A DNA stretch of 64,000 nt from Pholiota molesta (lineage: Eukaryota > Basidiomycota > Agaricomycetes > Agaricales > Strophariaceae): assembly GCA_014925825.1 (NCBI GenBank), contig JACGCK010000012.1:186001-250000 (forward strand), written 5' to 3'. Of this stretch, positions 37,806 to 51,078 are shown one piece after another. The translations under genes and the position numbers were made by a program. How positions within the stretch are numbered: the stretch's first letter is position 1; each line of letters starts with the position of its first letter. The notes under the pieces were generated by a model. That model was not told the DNA's origin. It saw only the letters and a list, made by a program, of their open reading frames with translations, and made no database searches.

Positions 37806-38450
37806 TTAATAATGTATCATGTAACTACTCTCCTTTCCCTTTCGCAATTTTTTTTTCTGGGACGATGCAGCGGCTTTGTTCCCGAAGATAAACGCTGAGG
37901 TATGCTTGTCGGCACCAGTTGTCTTTGAAATAGCAGACGAATTGGCAAAAACCATCTAGATGATTGTTAGGGGCGCTTAATAGCATATGACACGCTATTT
38001 ACCTCCCACAGCCCCAAATGCCAATGGTGGAGGAGAGGATGAAGAATATAGACGAGAGCGAGCCTACATCCCTGGTATTCCATGCCAAGAACGCGGAAAG
38101 CGTCGCTGCGACGCTTAGCGGCAAGAGCAGCGGTTGAGTTGGTGTCCCATCTTCGACTGACGGAAGCGGAGCACCCGTCGAGGGTATCTGGTGAGAGATG
38201 AGAAAAGACGCTATAACGAAGACAGCTAACTTGAACTTGCAATCAGGAAGGCGGCTACTGCAAGTGCAGAGAGAAAAACGGCGAAGTGGAGCGCGAGGAA
38301 GGATTCGAGCGGAGTGAGGGTGTCACGCGGGGACTGAGCGAGGAAGAGAAGGAGGCGGGGGGCGACGGCGAGGAGGGTGGAAAGGACGGCGAGGAGAGCA
38401 GCGGAGAGAGCTGACCAGACGGCGAGCGAACTAGAGAAAAGAGACATCAT
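37806..38450 (-). CDS. Small multi-pass membrane protein of unknown function
   Basis: A short membrane protein of about 180 residues, which I recognise only as a conserved basidiomycete hypothetical family. The N-terminal exon has two strongly hydrophobic segments (SALSAALLAVLSTLLAVAP and ALHFAVFLSALAVAAFLIA) joined by a loop (QSPRDTLTPLE). A second exon adds LSVAATLSAFLAWNTRDVGS and SSIFFILSSTIGIWGLWE, giving about four membrane spans. The last exon, after a ~60-bp intron, is SAISKTTGADKHTSAFIFGN and a Lys-rich end. One base appears to be missing in the C run at 38012-38015, which truncates the frame; with it the exon junction falls at GLWE. The junction near 38225 is also unclear. Its start codon is 33 bp from the divergent methyltransferase start. 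Confidence 0.7.
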
Positions 38451-38483
38451 TCACGGTGTCAACCCTGTTTGGCCTTAGACGTT

Positions 38484-39814
38484 ATGCACGAATACCGAGT
38501 CGAGCCCGTTGGCGACGACCAGCACGAGTTCTTCTACACAGTCCACTCCCGCACGCTCAACACACTCAACAAATCATATCTCCTCCCCGTCGACCAAGAC
38601 GAAGTCAAGGTATTTCCTGCCTGATTTTGTCACCCACAGCTCGCTGTATTTACTGAATTCAGCGCTCAGACATACACCATCGTTTAGTCCAATTTGTATT
38701 CAAAGGCAAAAACTATGTTGGGCCTGTAAAAGAGGCACTTCAGTTTGGGCAACAACGCAGAGGCTCGTCTCCTCGTCGTTGCACTACCCGTCGACGCCCT
38801 TCTCACCCTTTTTTCTTTCTAGTTCTTGATCTAGGTACTGGCTCTGGGACATGGTAAGTTATCTCGTGCTCTCCTTCGCGCTCATACGGCGCTCATCCCT
38901 GCTACAGGGCGATCGACATCGCAGACGAGTTCCCCAGAGCAGAGGTTATCGGCGTCGACCTCGCTCCCATCCAGCCCAGGTGTGTAGCGTGTGTAGCGCT
39001 CCCGAATAACGAATAACACCCGTCGCCTCACTGACCCACCATCCCCAGCCACGTTCCCCCGAATTGCACGTAAGCCACGCTTCTCTTCGCGACCTTTTCG
39101 TTGCCGTCTCACATACCGCGTAGATTTGAGGTCTGCGATCTCGACCAATGGTACATCCCCTACCCCGACTCCCACTTCGATTTTATACACGCGCGATCGC
39201 TTCATATAGGTGTTCGTCGCCGCCCGTCCCTCTCGTGTGCCGTGTACGTCGCTAACGCTTGCCCCAGATCCATGATTACCCCCGCTTCCTACGCGAAGTC
39301 GCGCGTCTTCTCCGGCCAGGCGGCCTCGTTCTCCTTGTCGAACCCACGCTCAGTCCATGTCAGCCGCCAGCGGCGCAGGCGCCCATGGCAGGCTGGACGG
39401 CACTCTGGAGAACGTACCGCGCTTGTCTAAGTCAACAACTCATCGACGTGACAGTCCCAGAACGCCTGCCCGATCTTTTAGCAGCCACTGCTGCTTTTGA
39501 GAACATCATAGTCCGAGATGGAAATATCCCCGTCGGATTCTGGCCACAAGGTGGGATTTAGATTTATTTATACAGCTCGTGCCAAAGCCCAGACCACTCA
39601 TGTCCTCGTAGACCCACATCTGCTCTCCGCTGGACAGTTGCAGTGGATGGACTACGAACTCTTGCTTCCCGCTTTACGCCCTTTGCTTCTCTGCAATGGT
39701 TTGCCACCATCAACGGTTGACAGGCTCATCCAAGACGCACAACATGATTTATACCACCCTTCGTTCCCTCCATCTACTCTTCTCCATATTGCGTACGCTT
39801 CGAAGTGCTTTTGA
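38484..39814 (+). CDS. SAM-dependent methyltransferase, UMTA/LaeA-like class I fold
   Basis: Class I methyltransferase of the large fungal UMTA-like family; the substrate cannot be told. The N-terminal exon ends with NTLNKSYLLPVDQDEVK, and the next has RSDIHHRLVQFVFKGKNYVG. Motif I is VLDLGTGSGTWAIDIADEFP followed by EVIGVDLAPIQP, then FEVCDLDQWYIPYPDSHFDF and IHARSL (motif II/III area), FLREVARLLRPGGLVLLVEP, and the C-terminal DAQHDLYHPSFPPSTLLHIA. Introns near 38611-38662, 38763-38822, 38853-38908, 38981-39050 and 39208-39267. The second intron starts with GC rather than GT (38763), so it is a GC-AG intron or contains an error. ATG at 38484 is the first in the frame; no ATG lies upstream before the divergent gene. 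Confidence 0.82.
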
Positions 39815-40246
39815 TTAAATAACGATGCCATGTATTTGTAGTCGGACAGATCATGTCCGTTGTAAACTTTATAGCAGTCTACATCCAAGCAGAGCTTTCC
39901 TCCTGCATGTACTTATTCTTCTCTCTTATACCTACTGCACATTGAATAGATGTTCTTATGTGCCAGATGTTCTGCAGTTCAAACACCTCTGTTGTTCCTT
40001 GCATAAAAGTACATAGCGTAAGGCATCCACACCCAAACCCCACCAACAATCAACACTAAGGAAATCAATGTATGTACCGACAGCGACAACGATGATGGTA
40101 AAAGCAGCGTGAGGAAAGATGAGGGATCAACAGTCACAAGCCAGCGAGAAAGCATAGTTACAAACATATGTCATAATGAATGGACGGGTCCATAAACATA
40201 AACCCTAGATACTTCTTCCCATCGCGTGCATATACGGATAGCGCAG
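39815..40246. other. Intergenic region between convergent genes
   Basis: 432 bp of T-rich 3' UTR-like sequence between the methyltransferase and PAB1. No coding signal. Confidence 0.45.
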
Positions 40247-43012
<2,766 letters not shown>

Positions 43013-44369
43013 TCAGCCTCGTGTAAAGTACGCCTTAGCACCGTGGCTAGCCAGTTCCGTCTTCGCCTGATGAGAATGCATTAGCAGCTGCTGGTTACCA
43101 GTACAGAAATCTAAACCCGACCTTTTCCATGGTATGTCCCGCGGCCGTGTGGTGCTGATATATCTAATCAAGGAGTGATCAACGTTACATCCACGGTGTA
43201 TCAAGGGGCCGATGAACACGAACTTGACGATAGTAATAAGCATTGCCCACACCCTGTACTGTCCAGCCAATCGTAGCTATCAGCGAAAATACAGCTGCAA
43301 CCCAATGATGGCTAGTGAACAGACGGATGGTCTGAACGAAGCCAACGGAGCCCGTGCTATACCAGTAAAAGCGTTAAGGGTGGCCTTCTGCCTCGGATTT
43401 TGAGCATAGATACACACCCCGGAAAACCGATGATCCTGTGTGGCGAGGGTGAGGACCATTCAGGAGGAGAACGAGTCACGATGTGCTTACATGTAGAGGC
43501 TGAAGAGAAGGTGGAATCCGCAAAAGAAGAAATAGAAGTCTGGATTCACATGCTGGTTAGATGACTGCGGGGCAAATCCGGCTATCTTACAGTAGTATAA
43601 CGCTTGCTCCTGTGTTATAGCTTGTCAGCGGTTTCGAAAGTTTGCACAAAAAGATGATTTCACCTTCATGTATCCATTGTATATGGGCCTGCAGACCAGC
43701 ATGAACGAGGTTCCGGAAGCACAATGGACAGAGACGTGGATCAAGCACTTACCGGTACCAGAGAAGGAATGACAAAGGGGTAATTAAGATCAGGTATCTA
43801 TGTGCATGTCAAATTGAGTTGAGTGATTATTCTAGAGGATAGTTTGAGTAAACTGACCCCAGGCTGCCACCCAAATCCGCACCACCGCCTTCAAATCCGG
43901 ATATGAGGATGATGAGGGCTGCAATGAAATTTACAATTAACGTTCCAAACAGGACCAGCCATAGTTGTATAAGCGTGTGATGAGGGGTCTGGAGGCTTCG
44001 GGTATTTCTTCTTGGATTGAGTGGAAAATCAAAGGGAGAACTGGCAGGACGCCGTATGTGAGCAAACTGAACGCGGCAAGTTATCTAGAAGATGCACGAA
44101 CATGGGGGGAAGTTATTCCTCCCGTGTTTCCGAATGTGATCAGCCCTGTTATCAGGTCAGCTTCGCGCCTTTCGAGGTCTGCCTCTCGGCGACGGATTTC
44201 TTCGAGTCGCGCTGCTGCATTTGGGGAGACGGCGCCGGCGGAGCGCTGGGATGACGGGTCGTCGAAAGGATTCGTATCCAGCGAATGTGTTGAAGCAAAT
44301 GGATTTTGTGTGTAATCGGCTGGGGAACATGAGAAGATCATCAGCAGCACATGGGGAAGACTCACTCAT
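43013..44369 (-). CDS. Secretory carrier-associated membrane protein (SCAMP)
   Basis: SCAMPs are four-span proteins of post-Golgi and endosomal membranes. The N-terminus is MTDYTQNPFASTHSLDTNPF, containing two NPF motifs for EH-domain proteins, then a coiled coil (AAARLEEIRRREADLERREA). The membrane part includes PLIFHSIQEEIPEASRPLIT, then LITPLSFLLWYRPIYNGY, YYIYFFFCGFHLLFSLYMII and GWTVQGVGNAYYYRQV. It ends with KTELASHGAKAYFTRG. The first coding exon is just ATGA: the start codon at 44367-44369 lies directly before the GTGAGT donor, and splicing gives ACC-GAT-TAC. About nine short introns. One base seems missing near 43965 (LITRLYxLWLVLFG). An 18-codon uORF overlaps the start codon (see separate entry). 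Confidence 0.88.
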
Positions 44370-44422
44370 GATGTCGTTGTGTCGTGAAAGCGTCGTCCAA
44401 GCGTCGTCAGTGGTGGCGGCAT
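44366..44422 (-). promoter_or_regulatory. uORF whose stop overlaps the SCAMP start codon
   Basis: ATG at 44420-44422 opens an 18-codon frame (MPPPLTTLGRRFHDTTTS) that ends with TGA at 44366-44368. The SCAMP ATG is 44367-44369, so the two overlap as ATGA. In the genomic sequence the GT of the splice donor follows immediately. The uORF sits in the leader if transcription starts upstream of 44422, which I cannot prove. Confidence 0.5.
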
Positions 44423-44900
44423 TGTGTGGTTGGACGCTCGCACAGCCTGCGCCGGGATTTGCCGGTGTTGTGTAGTAATGGGTATGCCCAAATAAAAACT
44501 AGTGGTTGGATTAACTTGGGTTGGCAGCTCCGCACCCGCATGAAGTAGCCGGCCGGGGGTAAATATTAAATGAAGGACGCGCAAACGCCCCAGCCTCGGA
44601 GACCGAAGCATGGAGAGGGGCCTTTGGGAGGCGGCGTTGTTGACGCCGAAATGGCAGCCGGGGGAATGTGCTATTTTTGGAAATAATACTATAAATTATG
44701 CTTTGTTGGACGTTCATTGTTCCTTATTTCTTTTCTCCTCGCCGTTTCCTTGCCTTCTCTCAAGTGCGTCCTCGTTTTTTTGATTTCCTCTTTCCTATCT
44801 CAATAGAAGCGTTCTTCTCCAGCCTCCACTTTCTTTCCTTTAAAACCCCTCCCTGTCTTTCACTCCCAACACATCTCCTCCCCTCCTCTTCAACTTCAAC
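44423..44900. promoter_or_regulatory. Divergent promoter region of SCAMP and the DPBB protein gene
   Basis: 478 bp between two 5' ends. A TATAAAT box at 44690-44696 (plus), followed by long pyrimidine-rich sequence up to the start codon at 44901, suggests a strong core promoter for the secreted protein. Confidence 0.55.
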
Positions 44901-46033
44901 ATGCACCACTTCGCTGCCTTCGCTACCCTTGCCCTTTCTGTCGCGGCTTCTGTTTCTTCTCTGGCCATTCCACGGGCTACCCAGCCCAAAGGATGGTTGA
45001 CCGCCGTCCTTGAGGTATACCAACCATCTATGTATCATTACAACCCATCTGACTCTCTTCAAGGACTATGATACCTATCACACACGGTACATGGCGCTCT
45101 CGTGCAACACCCAACACGACACAACTTTCTTCGATCAGTGTTGCCATCCTCTCCTAGTTCGTATTCCATTTTATGTTCGTTTTTCCGCAGCATTTTCAAC
45201 ATGTTATTCATATCTAGGCGAATGAGAGCTTGAGCGCTCTCCCTGCTCAGTGCGATCCTGCCAATGACGAAGAAGATCTCCCTTCTGTGATGAAGTCGGC
45301 GGTGAAACTACTACGTCCGCAGCGGCCGTAGCAACCCCACCACCAAGGCAGCGCCCACATCAACATCAACCCCGCATACGACCTCTACCCCTGCCACGAC
45401 CAAGAAGACCACATCCACAGCTAAGCCTGCAGCACTCCTAAGCCTGTGGCCACTCCTTCGGTGAACACTGCCTCGTCCTCTCTCAACACTGGTGGATTGT
45501 GTGTCCCTTTACCCTTGTCCTTCAGCTAGCCATACTGACCTGCGACGTAAAGTGCTACCTTCTTCTTCCAGAATGGAGTTGCTGGTGCTTGTGGCACCGT
45601 CCACAGCGACACTGATATGATTGCTGCCATCGGTGGTCATTTGCATTTGAAACTCAAAAGTACACTACTAACGCTGGTCACATCTCAACTAGACGGTGAT
45701 CGGTACGGAAACCTCGGCAAAAAGTCCAGCTTGTGCGGACAGAAGGTCCAGATCACTAACACCAACAACAAGAAGGTTTGATACATTTTTGATGTCACCA
45801 CCTGCCAATCTCACGATTTTCTTTTTCGCCGCCCAGACTGTCACTGTCACTATTGCTGATGCTTGCCCAACATGCAAGAACTCCAACTCTATTGATTTGT
45901 CAGAGGGCGCCTTTAAGAAAATCGCCACTCTCGATGAAGGAGAGGTGCCAAGTAAGTTCAGTTTCAACATTCTTACCAAACATAGTCTGATGCATAGCAC
46001 GTTTCCCCCATAGTCACTTGGTCATTCCTCTAA
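44901..46033 (+). CDS. Secreted double-psi beta-barrel (expansin/barwin-like) protein
   Basis: Small secreted fungal protein of the RlpA-like/expansin-like DPBB family, thought to act at cell walls. The signal peptide is MHHFAAFATLALSVAASVSS. A Thr/Ser/Pro-rich linker follows (about 45290-45500, TTKAAPTSTSTPHTTSTPAT). The DPBB domain reads SATFFFQNGVAGACGTVHSD, DGDRYGNLGKKSSLCGQKVQ, ITNTNNKKTVTVTIADACPT and IDLSEGAFKKIATLDEGEVP, ending ITWSF. These are the usual GACG, SLCGxxV and DxCPxC elements. Cys residues are spaced as in the family; the lytic-transglycosylase activity of bacterial RlpA is not implied. Introns near 45015-45062, 45155-45220, 45497-45550, 45660-45692, 45775-45838 and 45952-46014. 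The linker frame shows two one-base losses near 45340 and 45432. Expressed probably from the TATA box at 44690. Confidence 0.85.
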
Positions 46034-46869
46034 AGATAACGCCTCCCCATGTAAATGATAACGACCATCACCGGCAACCCCCCTCCATTTCCGCCGCAAT
46101 TTTTTTTTCAGTCACCATGCATGTCTAGACATGTAGCTTTCTCATGGCGGGCTGGCATCTCCGCCGCACTTCCTTTTGCAGCGCAACAACGGCATGAAAG
46201 TTTACGACGATACGAGCTTCACGACCCCGGCTGGTGCAGAACACTCTTATGCGTTCTTAACTTTTCATCAAGACCGTTTTTATATTGTTTATCATTTGCT
46301 TTCTTATTCTTAACTTGATGTTATTTTATGTACTTCCTCTCGACTGGTTTCTGGATTTCTTTTATCGGGTCTTTATTGCATGGTTTCCGCGGTCTATCAT
46401 TTGCTATCCTCATCTTATTTACCAGCCGATAGAGTCGGTTTGGCGTGGCGTTACATCTCTTTTTCCTTTTCCACTTATCATTTATCCCATACATATCGCA
46501 TCGCAAGACGAGAAGCAATTGAAACGGCAAATTGTACTTACATACGCATTACTTAGATCATTGGCTAGCCCAAAGTTGTAAATATGAATATCTTATGTTG
46601 TTGTATGCTCTGGGGTTCTTAAGTTTTCATAACGAGGATTGAGGGGAAAATTGGACTTCGTGAACAACGAGGAGGTACCCTGGCACCCATTGCCAACAAA
46701 TCAGCACCCTTCTTCAGAGAAGGTGTGACTACTGTAACATGTCACAAGGTGAGGTCATTTCCAGCGAGCGTTCCAATATCTTCCAATATTTCGATTTTGA
46801 CTACACACTTGACATACCTCCAATTCGATAGCCCTTACTTCTCGATGCCCATATAATTACTTAATAACC
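46034..46869. other. Intergenic region, 0.8 kb
   Basis: T-rich sequence after the DPBB gene followed by the promoter of the COQ11-like gene. Open frames on either strand show no motif or splice pattern. A run of nine T (46102-46110) is present. Confidence 0.45.
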
Positions 46870-48213
46870 ATGAATTCAACCGTGCGCAAGATACTGGTCA
46901 TCGGTGGGAACGGCTTCATAGGTCGGTTATTCCATGTTCAAGTAACTTACATCCCTAACTCGCATGAAATTATGTCCAGGTTCTGCCGTCTGTAAAGCTG
47001 CTTTAGCACGAGGCGTACAAGTGACAAGCGTCAGGTAAAAGTTCAAACTTCTCTAGAAGACATCGCTCATTTACTAAAACACGCGTTTTTCCGACGTACA
47101 CCAGCTCCTCTGGAAGGCCATATAGAACTCCAAAAGGGCATTCGCCTGCGTGGACATCCAAAGTGTTGCTTTCCCCTAACTACGCCGCACACTCAATGAT
47201 CCTCACAAATGTTGTTTCTCATTTTAACAGGTAGACTGGCAGAAGGGGGACGCTCTTAATCCTCAGAGCTTTGCGCATCTCTTCCCTCAAGTAGACGGCG
47301 TAGTGCATACACTTGGAACACTCATTGAGAACAGTTCATACAAGCGCGCAGTGGCGCAAGGAAACCTCCCGGCATTGTTTGGGAGTCTGGTCGAAGCTTT
47401 GCGTGATGGAAACAGCAATCCTCTTCAGAACAAAGCGCAGAATGGTAATTTGAAGAATTACGACGTTATGAACCGCGATTCCGGTAGGAACAACAATTTA
47501 CGATTGATTACTTTTCACTTAACTGACGGAGAACTTGTGTAGCGTTACGCGTGTGCGAAGCGTTTCTCTCCGCTGGTGTTTCTCCAGACTGGGCTGTCAA
47601 CAATCCACGACCGTTCATCTATATCTCTGCAGAAGACATCTTCCAACCCGTCATACCGGCCCGTTATATCGAGACCAAACGGGAGGCCGAACGAGGCATT
47701 GAGCATATGATGATTGGAAAATCAGACTATAGAGGTGTTTATATACGTCCAAGTATGTGATTGTCTCTTTTTATCTGTGTTTTTGCTTCTTGTGCTCACG
47801 CGACAATCACGTTGATTCCTCAAGGCCTAGTCTACCATGCCCATCTTCGCCCTTTGACAACACCTGCCGCTGCTCTCCTTGATCTCTCGGCTACGATACA
47901 TAGGAAGTTGCCTGAGGGCATCCCCACTCCCTCGAATATTCTCCGATCGCTTGGTTCCTTACGTCGATCCACCACGCATCCTTCGACAGAATATGACATC
48001 AATGCGGCCTCCCCGCTAGAGTCCATCGCTAACGCCCTCACTATCCCCCCTATTCACGTTGATCATGTTGCGGACGCGATTTGTGTTTCCTTAGATTCCC
48101 GGAATGACGTGCGCGGTGTAGTTGGAGTTGGCCGTATGCGTGAACTTATCGGGTGGTCAACAGGCGGACGAGGTCAGTCAGGGGTTGGCCTAGAACATGA
48201 TCATGTTAAATAA
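46870..48213 (+). CDS. COQ11: Mitochondrial NAD(P)-binding SDR-like protein, Coq11/YLR290C-like
   Basis: Atypical short-chain dehydrogenase/epimerase fold; the fungal Coq11 protein associates with the coenzyme Q synthome in mitochondria. The Rossmann motif is split by an intron: KILVIGGNGFIG then SAVCKAALARGVQVTSVS. Next come PYRTPKGHSPAWTSKVDWQK, VDGVVHTLGTLIENSSYKRA, KNYDVMNRDSALRVCEAFLS, PFIYISAEDIFQPVIPARYI followed by ETKREAERGI (Tyr...Lys pair of the SDR type, weak), YRGVYIRPS and GLVYHAHLRPLTTPAAALLD. Near the end is ALTIPPIHVDHVADAICVSL. Introns near 46922-46978, 47035-47101, 47164-47231, 47485-47543 and 47755-47824. Ends GLEHDHVK. NDUFA9 is the nearest other family, but the TP-AAAL region and size fit Coq11 better. 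Confidence 0.75.
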
Positions 48214-48635
48214 CTGGCGCTGCGATAATAAGCGGAGATTCGCTGGTAAGAGCGTGAATGGTGAACATATGTAGTCGGTATTTCACAAGGTAGTCAAAAG
48301 AGAAGGATTCACGATATTTTCGAATGTTCCGGCCTCCGTTGCGGGATCATTCAATTCAATGATCCCTTGAATAAAAGCACCCCAACAGTGCACAAAAGCA
48401 GGACGCAGCACAGAGTCTCGACTCTCGAGCTACATTCCACACCATATTTGTAAACTTATTCATCTCTCCAGTCCATATCACGCAATACTCGGATTTTTTA
48501 CAAATTGATTGGAATCGTAAGTCATTCTTTGGGGACTGATACAAATGTATTTAGGGGATGTCGCCGAATGAGACCTCCGCTAACGCCTTCCTTTCTTTTT
48601 TTTTCTCCCTCTTCTCGCCTTCTCAGCTGTCGCAC
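48214..48635. other. Intergenic region before the adenylate kinase gene
   Basis: 422 bp with no gene. A T-run with CT-rich sequence at 48594-48625 just before the start codon is leader-like. An upstream in-frame ATG exists at 48558 but adds a hydrophobic stretch atypical for the family. Confidence 0.45.
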
Positions 48636-49828
48636 ATGCAGCATAGCATTCGCGGAGGCGTCCGCCACCTCCAGAAAAACGGTCTTCTCCGTTCCTCTTC
48701 CGCACAACTCACGCGGACCCAAAATGCTTGCTCATCCTGCAACGTCCAGAGCCAACGCTCGCTCGTCCAATCCGCGAGCTCTCGACGTGCCATTCCGTAT
48801 TCCTTGAACACATACACCGCGCCCCTCGACGAGCGCGACGAGCGCATAGTGCGCATGCTCATGTTCGGAAAGCCCGGGGCCGGGAAGGGCACGCTCACCA
48901 CGCGTCTGGCACAGAAGTACGACATCGTCACCCTCTCCACCGGCGATCTGTTGCGCCACCACATCGCGGAAGGGACGGAGGTAGGGAAGGAGGTGGAGCA
49001 GATCGTTGCGCGTGGCGGTTTGGTGCCGGACGAGTTAATGTTGAAGGTTTTGACGAGCAAGTTGGATGCCCTACAAGACAAGGTGCGCCTTTTTTCCTGC
49101 GACTTGTGTCTGCAATAACCTTAGGCTTACCCGCTATTTCAATAGCATTGGATTCTAGACGGTTTCCCTCGAACACTTCTCCAAGGAGAGATGCTTGATG
49201 CCCATCTTAAGTAGGCCTTCTCCTTTTTTCTGTCTCAAAAGCCAATCTCAACAAGCATCTAGGAAACGAAATTCTCCGCTAACACTGGTAGTTAACTTGG
49301 ACGTCCCCGATGAAGTCATCCTGAGCCGCATATCTGACCGATGGGTTCACCTACCGTCCGGCCGTGTATACAATATGTCCTACAACCGTCCGAGGTTGCA
49401 GGATTTGACGATCAGACCGGGGAACCTTTAACCAAACGCCCCGATGATAATCCCGTATGTGCCCTCTTTCCGTGCATTACTCATACTTCGTTCTAACTTT
49501 GTCTCTTTTGTAGGAAATTTTTGCTCGCCGTCTAGCCGCGTTCTACGCGTCCACCTCGCCGTTGTTGTCGTATTTCTCTAACTCGGCCAAGGCTGCTGCG
49601 TCCCGTCGGCCGAATGCCAATCAGCATCCCCATCAGCTGTCTTTCCATACTCCTTCAGGGTTGAAGGTGAAGACCCTGTCAGGAACGACTTCCGATGAAA
49701 TTTGGCCGCAGTTGGACCGTCTCCTCCAAAATTCATTTCCAAAACTGAGAGAACGATTGGGGACGACCACGACACGGACCAAACAGCTTGTTAGTGTGGC
49801 TAAAGCCGATGTCAGAGCAAGTTCCTGA
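48636..49828 (+). CDS. ADK2: Mitochondrial adenylate kinase (GTP:AMP phosphotransferase)
   Basis: Transfers phosphate from GTP (or ATP) to AMP in the mitochondrial matrix. A basic presequence-like N-terminus (MQHSIRGGVRHLQKNGLLRS) of about 70 residues precedes the P-loop MLMFGKPGAGKGTLTTRLAQ. Then IVTLSTGDLLRHHIAEGTEV (AMP-binding), WILDGFPRTLLQGEMLD, VVNLDVPDEVILSRISDRW and the LID start HLPSGRVYN. The LID lacks four Cys, as in mitochondrial AK3/ADK2, and continues GFDDQTGEPLTKRPDDNPE then IFARRLAAFYAS. The C-terminus is extended by about 70 residues beyond the usual kinase. Introns near 49082-49156, 49211-49265 and 49456-49513. One base appears missing at 49392-49395 (after NRPR). Confidence 0.92.
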
Positions 49829-50040
49829 GCCTAGTTTCTATATACCGTTTTCTTCCTTTATCTTCGTTGTTCTTTGTTATATTTGTATTGATAGTTCTTC
49901 TACTTCATGATCTTGCCTGCACTATTGTATCTTATCGTTTTACGACCATTCAACGAGATTTATGCTTTTATCGCAATGCGTACCTGTGTCCGATGATCTT
50001 TAGTTACAACATACATTAGTGTGGAGAAGTAAAACAATGC

Positions 50041-50988
50041 TTACATTTTCACAACAAAGAGTCCTTCAGGCAGACCATCTTGGACCTTTTCTTGTATCAG
50101 CTTCAGACCAGCACCTGCAAAGACTGATTTCCATGCGAGATCAGACCTAGGAAAATGAACTCTTTAGTCATTCATCTGTCCTCAGATATCTCGACTTCAT
50201 TTCTCACCTGGTCAAGCTGGAATCTTGCTCATCAAATATTTCCTGAGCCGATCCGTCCGTACCTTCTGAGCAGACATTTTCCTTGACCACAATGACACTG
50301 TGCGGATGCTTTTTCAGCGCTTCATGGCTGCGCTTGAAGAAAGCGATAAGATCGACATCCGATAGATGCCCCAAGCACCACTGGCACCAGATCACATCGA
50401 AGCCAGCATCAATTTCCTCTGGTATGCGAGGAGCCTGATAGCCAACCCGATCGAGAAACCGAGCGGATTGTGGCCTCCGAGGGTCAAAATCTTGGAGCGT
50501 CCCTTGGAGAATGGTGACGCTCTTCGATTGATTTGAAAGACCAGGCCACGACACTCTAGCGGAATCCGATGCCTCTCCGACGCAGCTTTTCGCGCACTTG
50601 TCAACGCCTGCTGCACGAAGGGTTCCACGGGTTCAAGAAGCACGACATCTGATGCTAGATGAAGGAGAACATCTGCAGTCACTCGACCGATCCCAGCACC
50701 CACATCCAACGCGCGTGTTCTAGGTGGGTTTTGGGGGGCGTCTAATGGGCGAAAAGCAGATGGCACCGTGGACAGCTGTGGATAGAGACCTAATAAGAAG
50801 AGCCGCGAGCCTAGTGCATCGATCCTCGGAAGTGACTGATGCAGAGGGAGATGAGCATCTGGTGGGTGGAGAGCAGAGAGAACAAGTACCCCAGAGCCGT
50901 AGCCGCCGAGAACGCCGTCCAAGCTTGCGGGCTGCGTGGTCCAGTACTCGATCCCCTCCTGCACATCGGGTTGTGGCTCAGCAGACAT
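50041..50988 (-). CDS. TAE1: Alpha-N-terminal protein methyltransferase (NTM1/Tae1)
   Basis: Methylates the exposed alpha-amino group of proteins with N-terminal X-Pro-Lys, such as ribosomal proteins uL11 and eL40-type substrates. Starts MSAEPQPDVQEGIEYWTTQP and has the family's YW...SVDGVLGGYG-like segment (LDGVLGGYGSG). The SAM site is RALDVGAGIGRVTADVLLHL, followed by VVLLEPVEPFVQQAL. The second half gives FDVIWCQWCLGHLSDVDLIA, the DxxWxQWxxGHL signature, then VIVVKENVCS. The last exon, after an intron at about 50148-50208, ends GLKLIQEKVQDGLPEGLFVV. The frame is broken near 50587-50590 by one base missing in the T run (A run in sense). Start codon is 90 bp from divergent CSM3. Compared with the human enzyme it carries an inserted loop (HPPDAHLPLHQSLPRIDALG) before the SAM motif. 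Confidence 0.92.
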
Positions 50989-51078
50989 GATGGCGGTGGA
51001 TGCAATTTCTGCAGCATCACGTGTTCGTATCGTCTCATTAGATCGCGTCGCACAAATACACGTAAATAACGCGTCGAC

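Noticed and set aside
48558..48635. Upstream ATG as the adenylate kinase start
   Set aside because: It would add a Phe/Ser-rich stretch unlike known ADK2 presequences; the ATG at 48636 gives a typical basic presequence.
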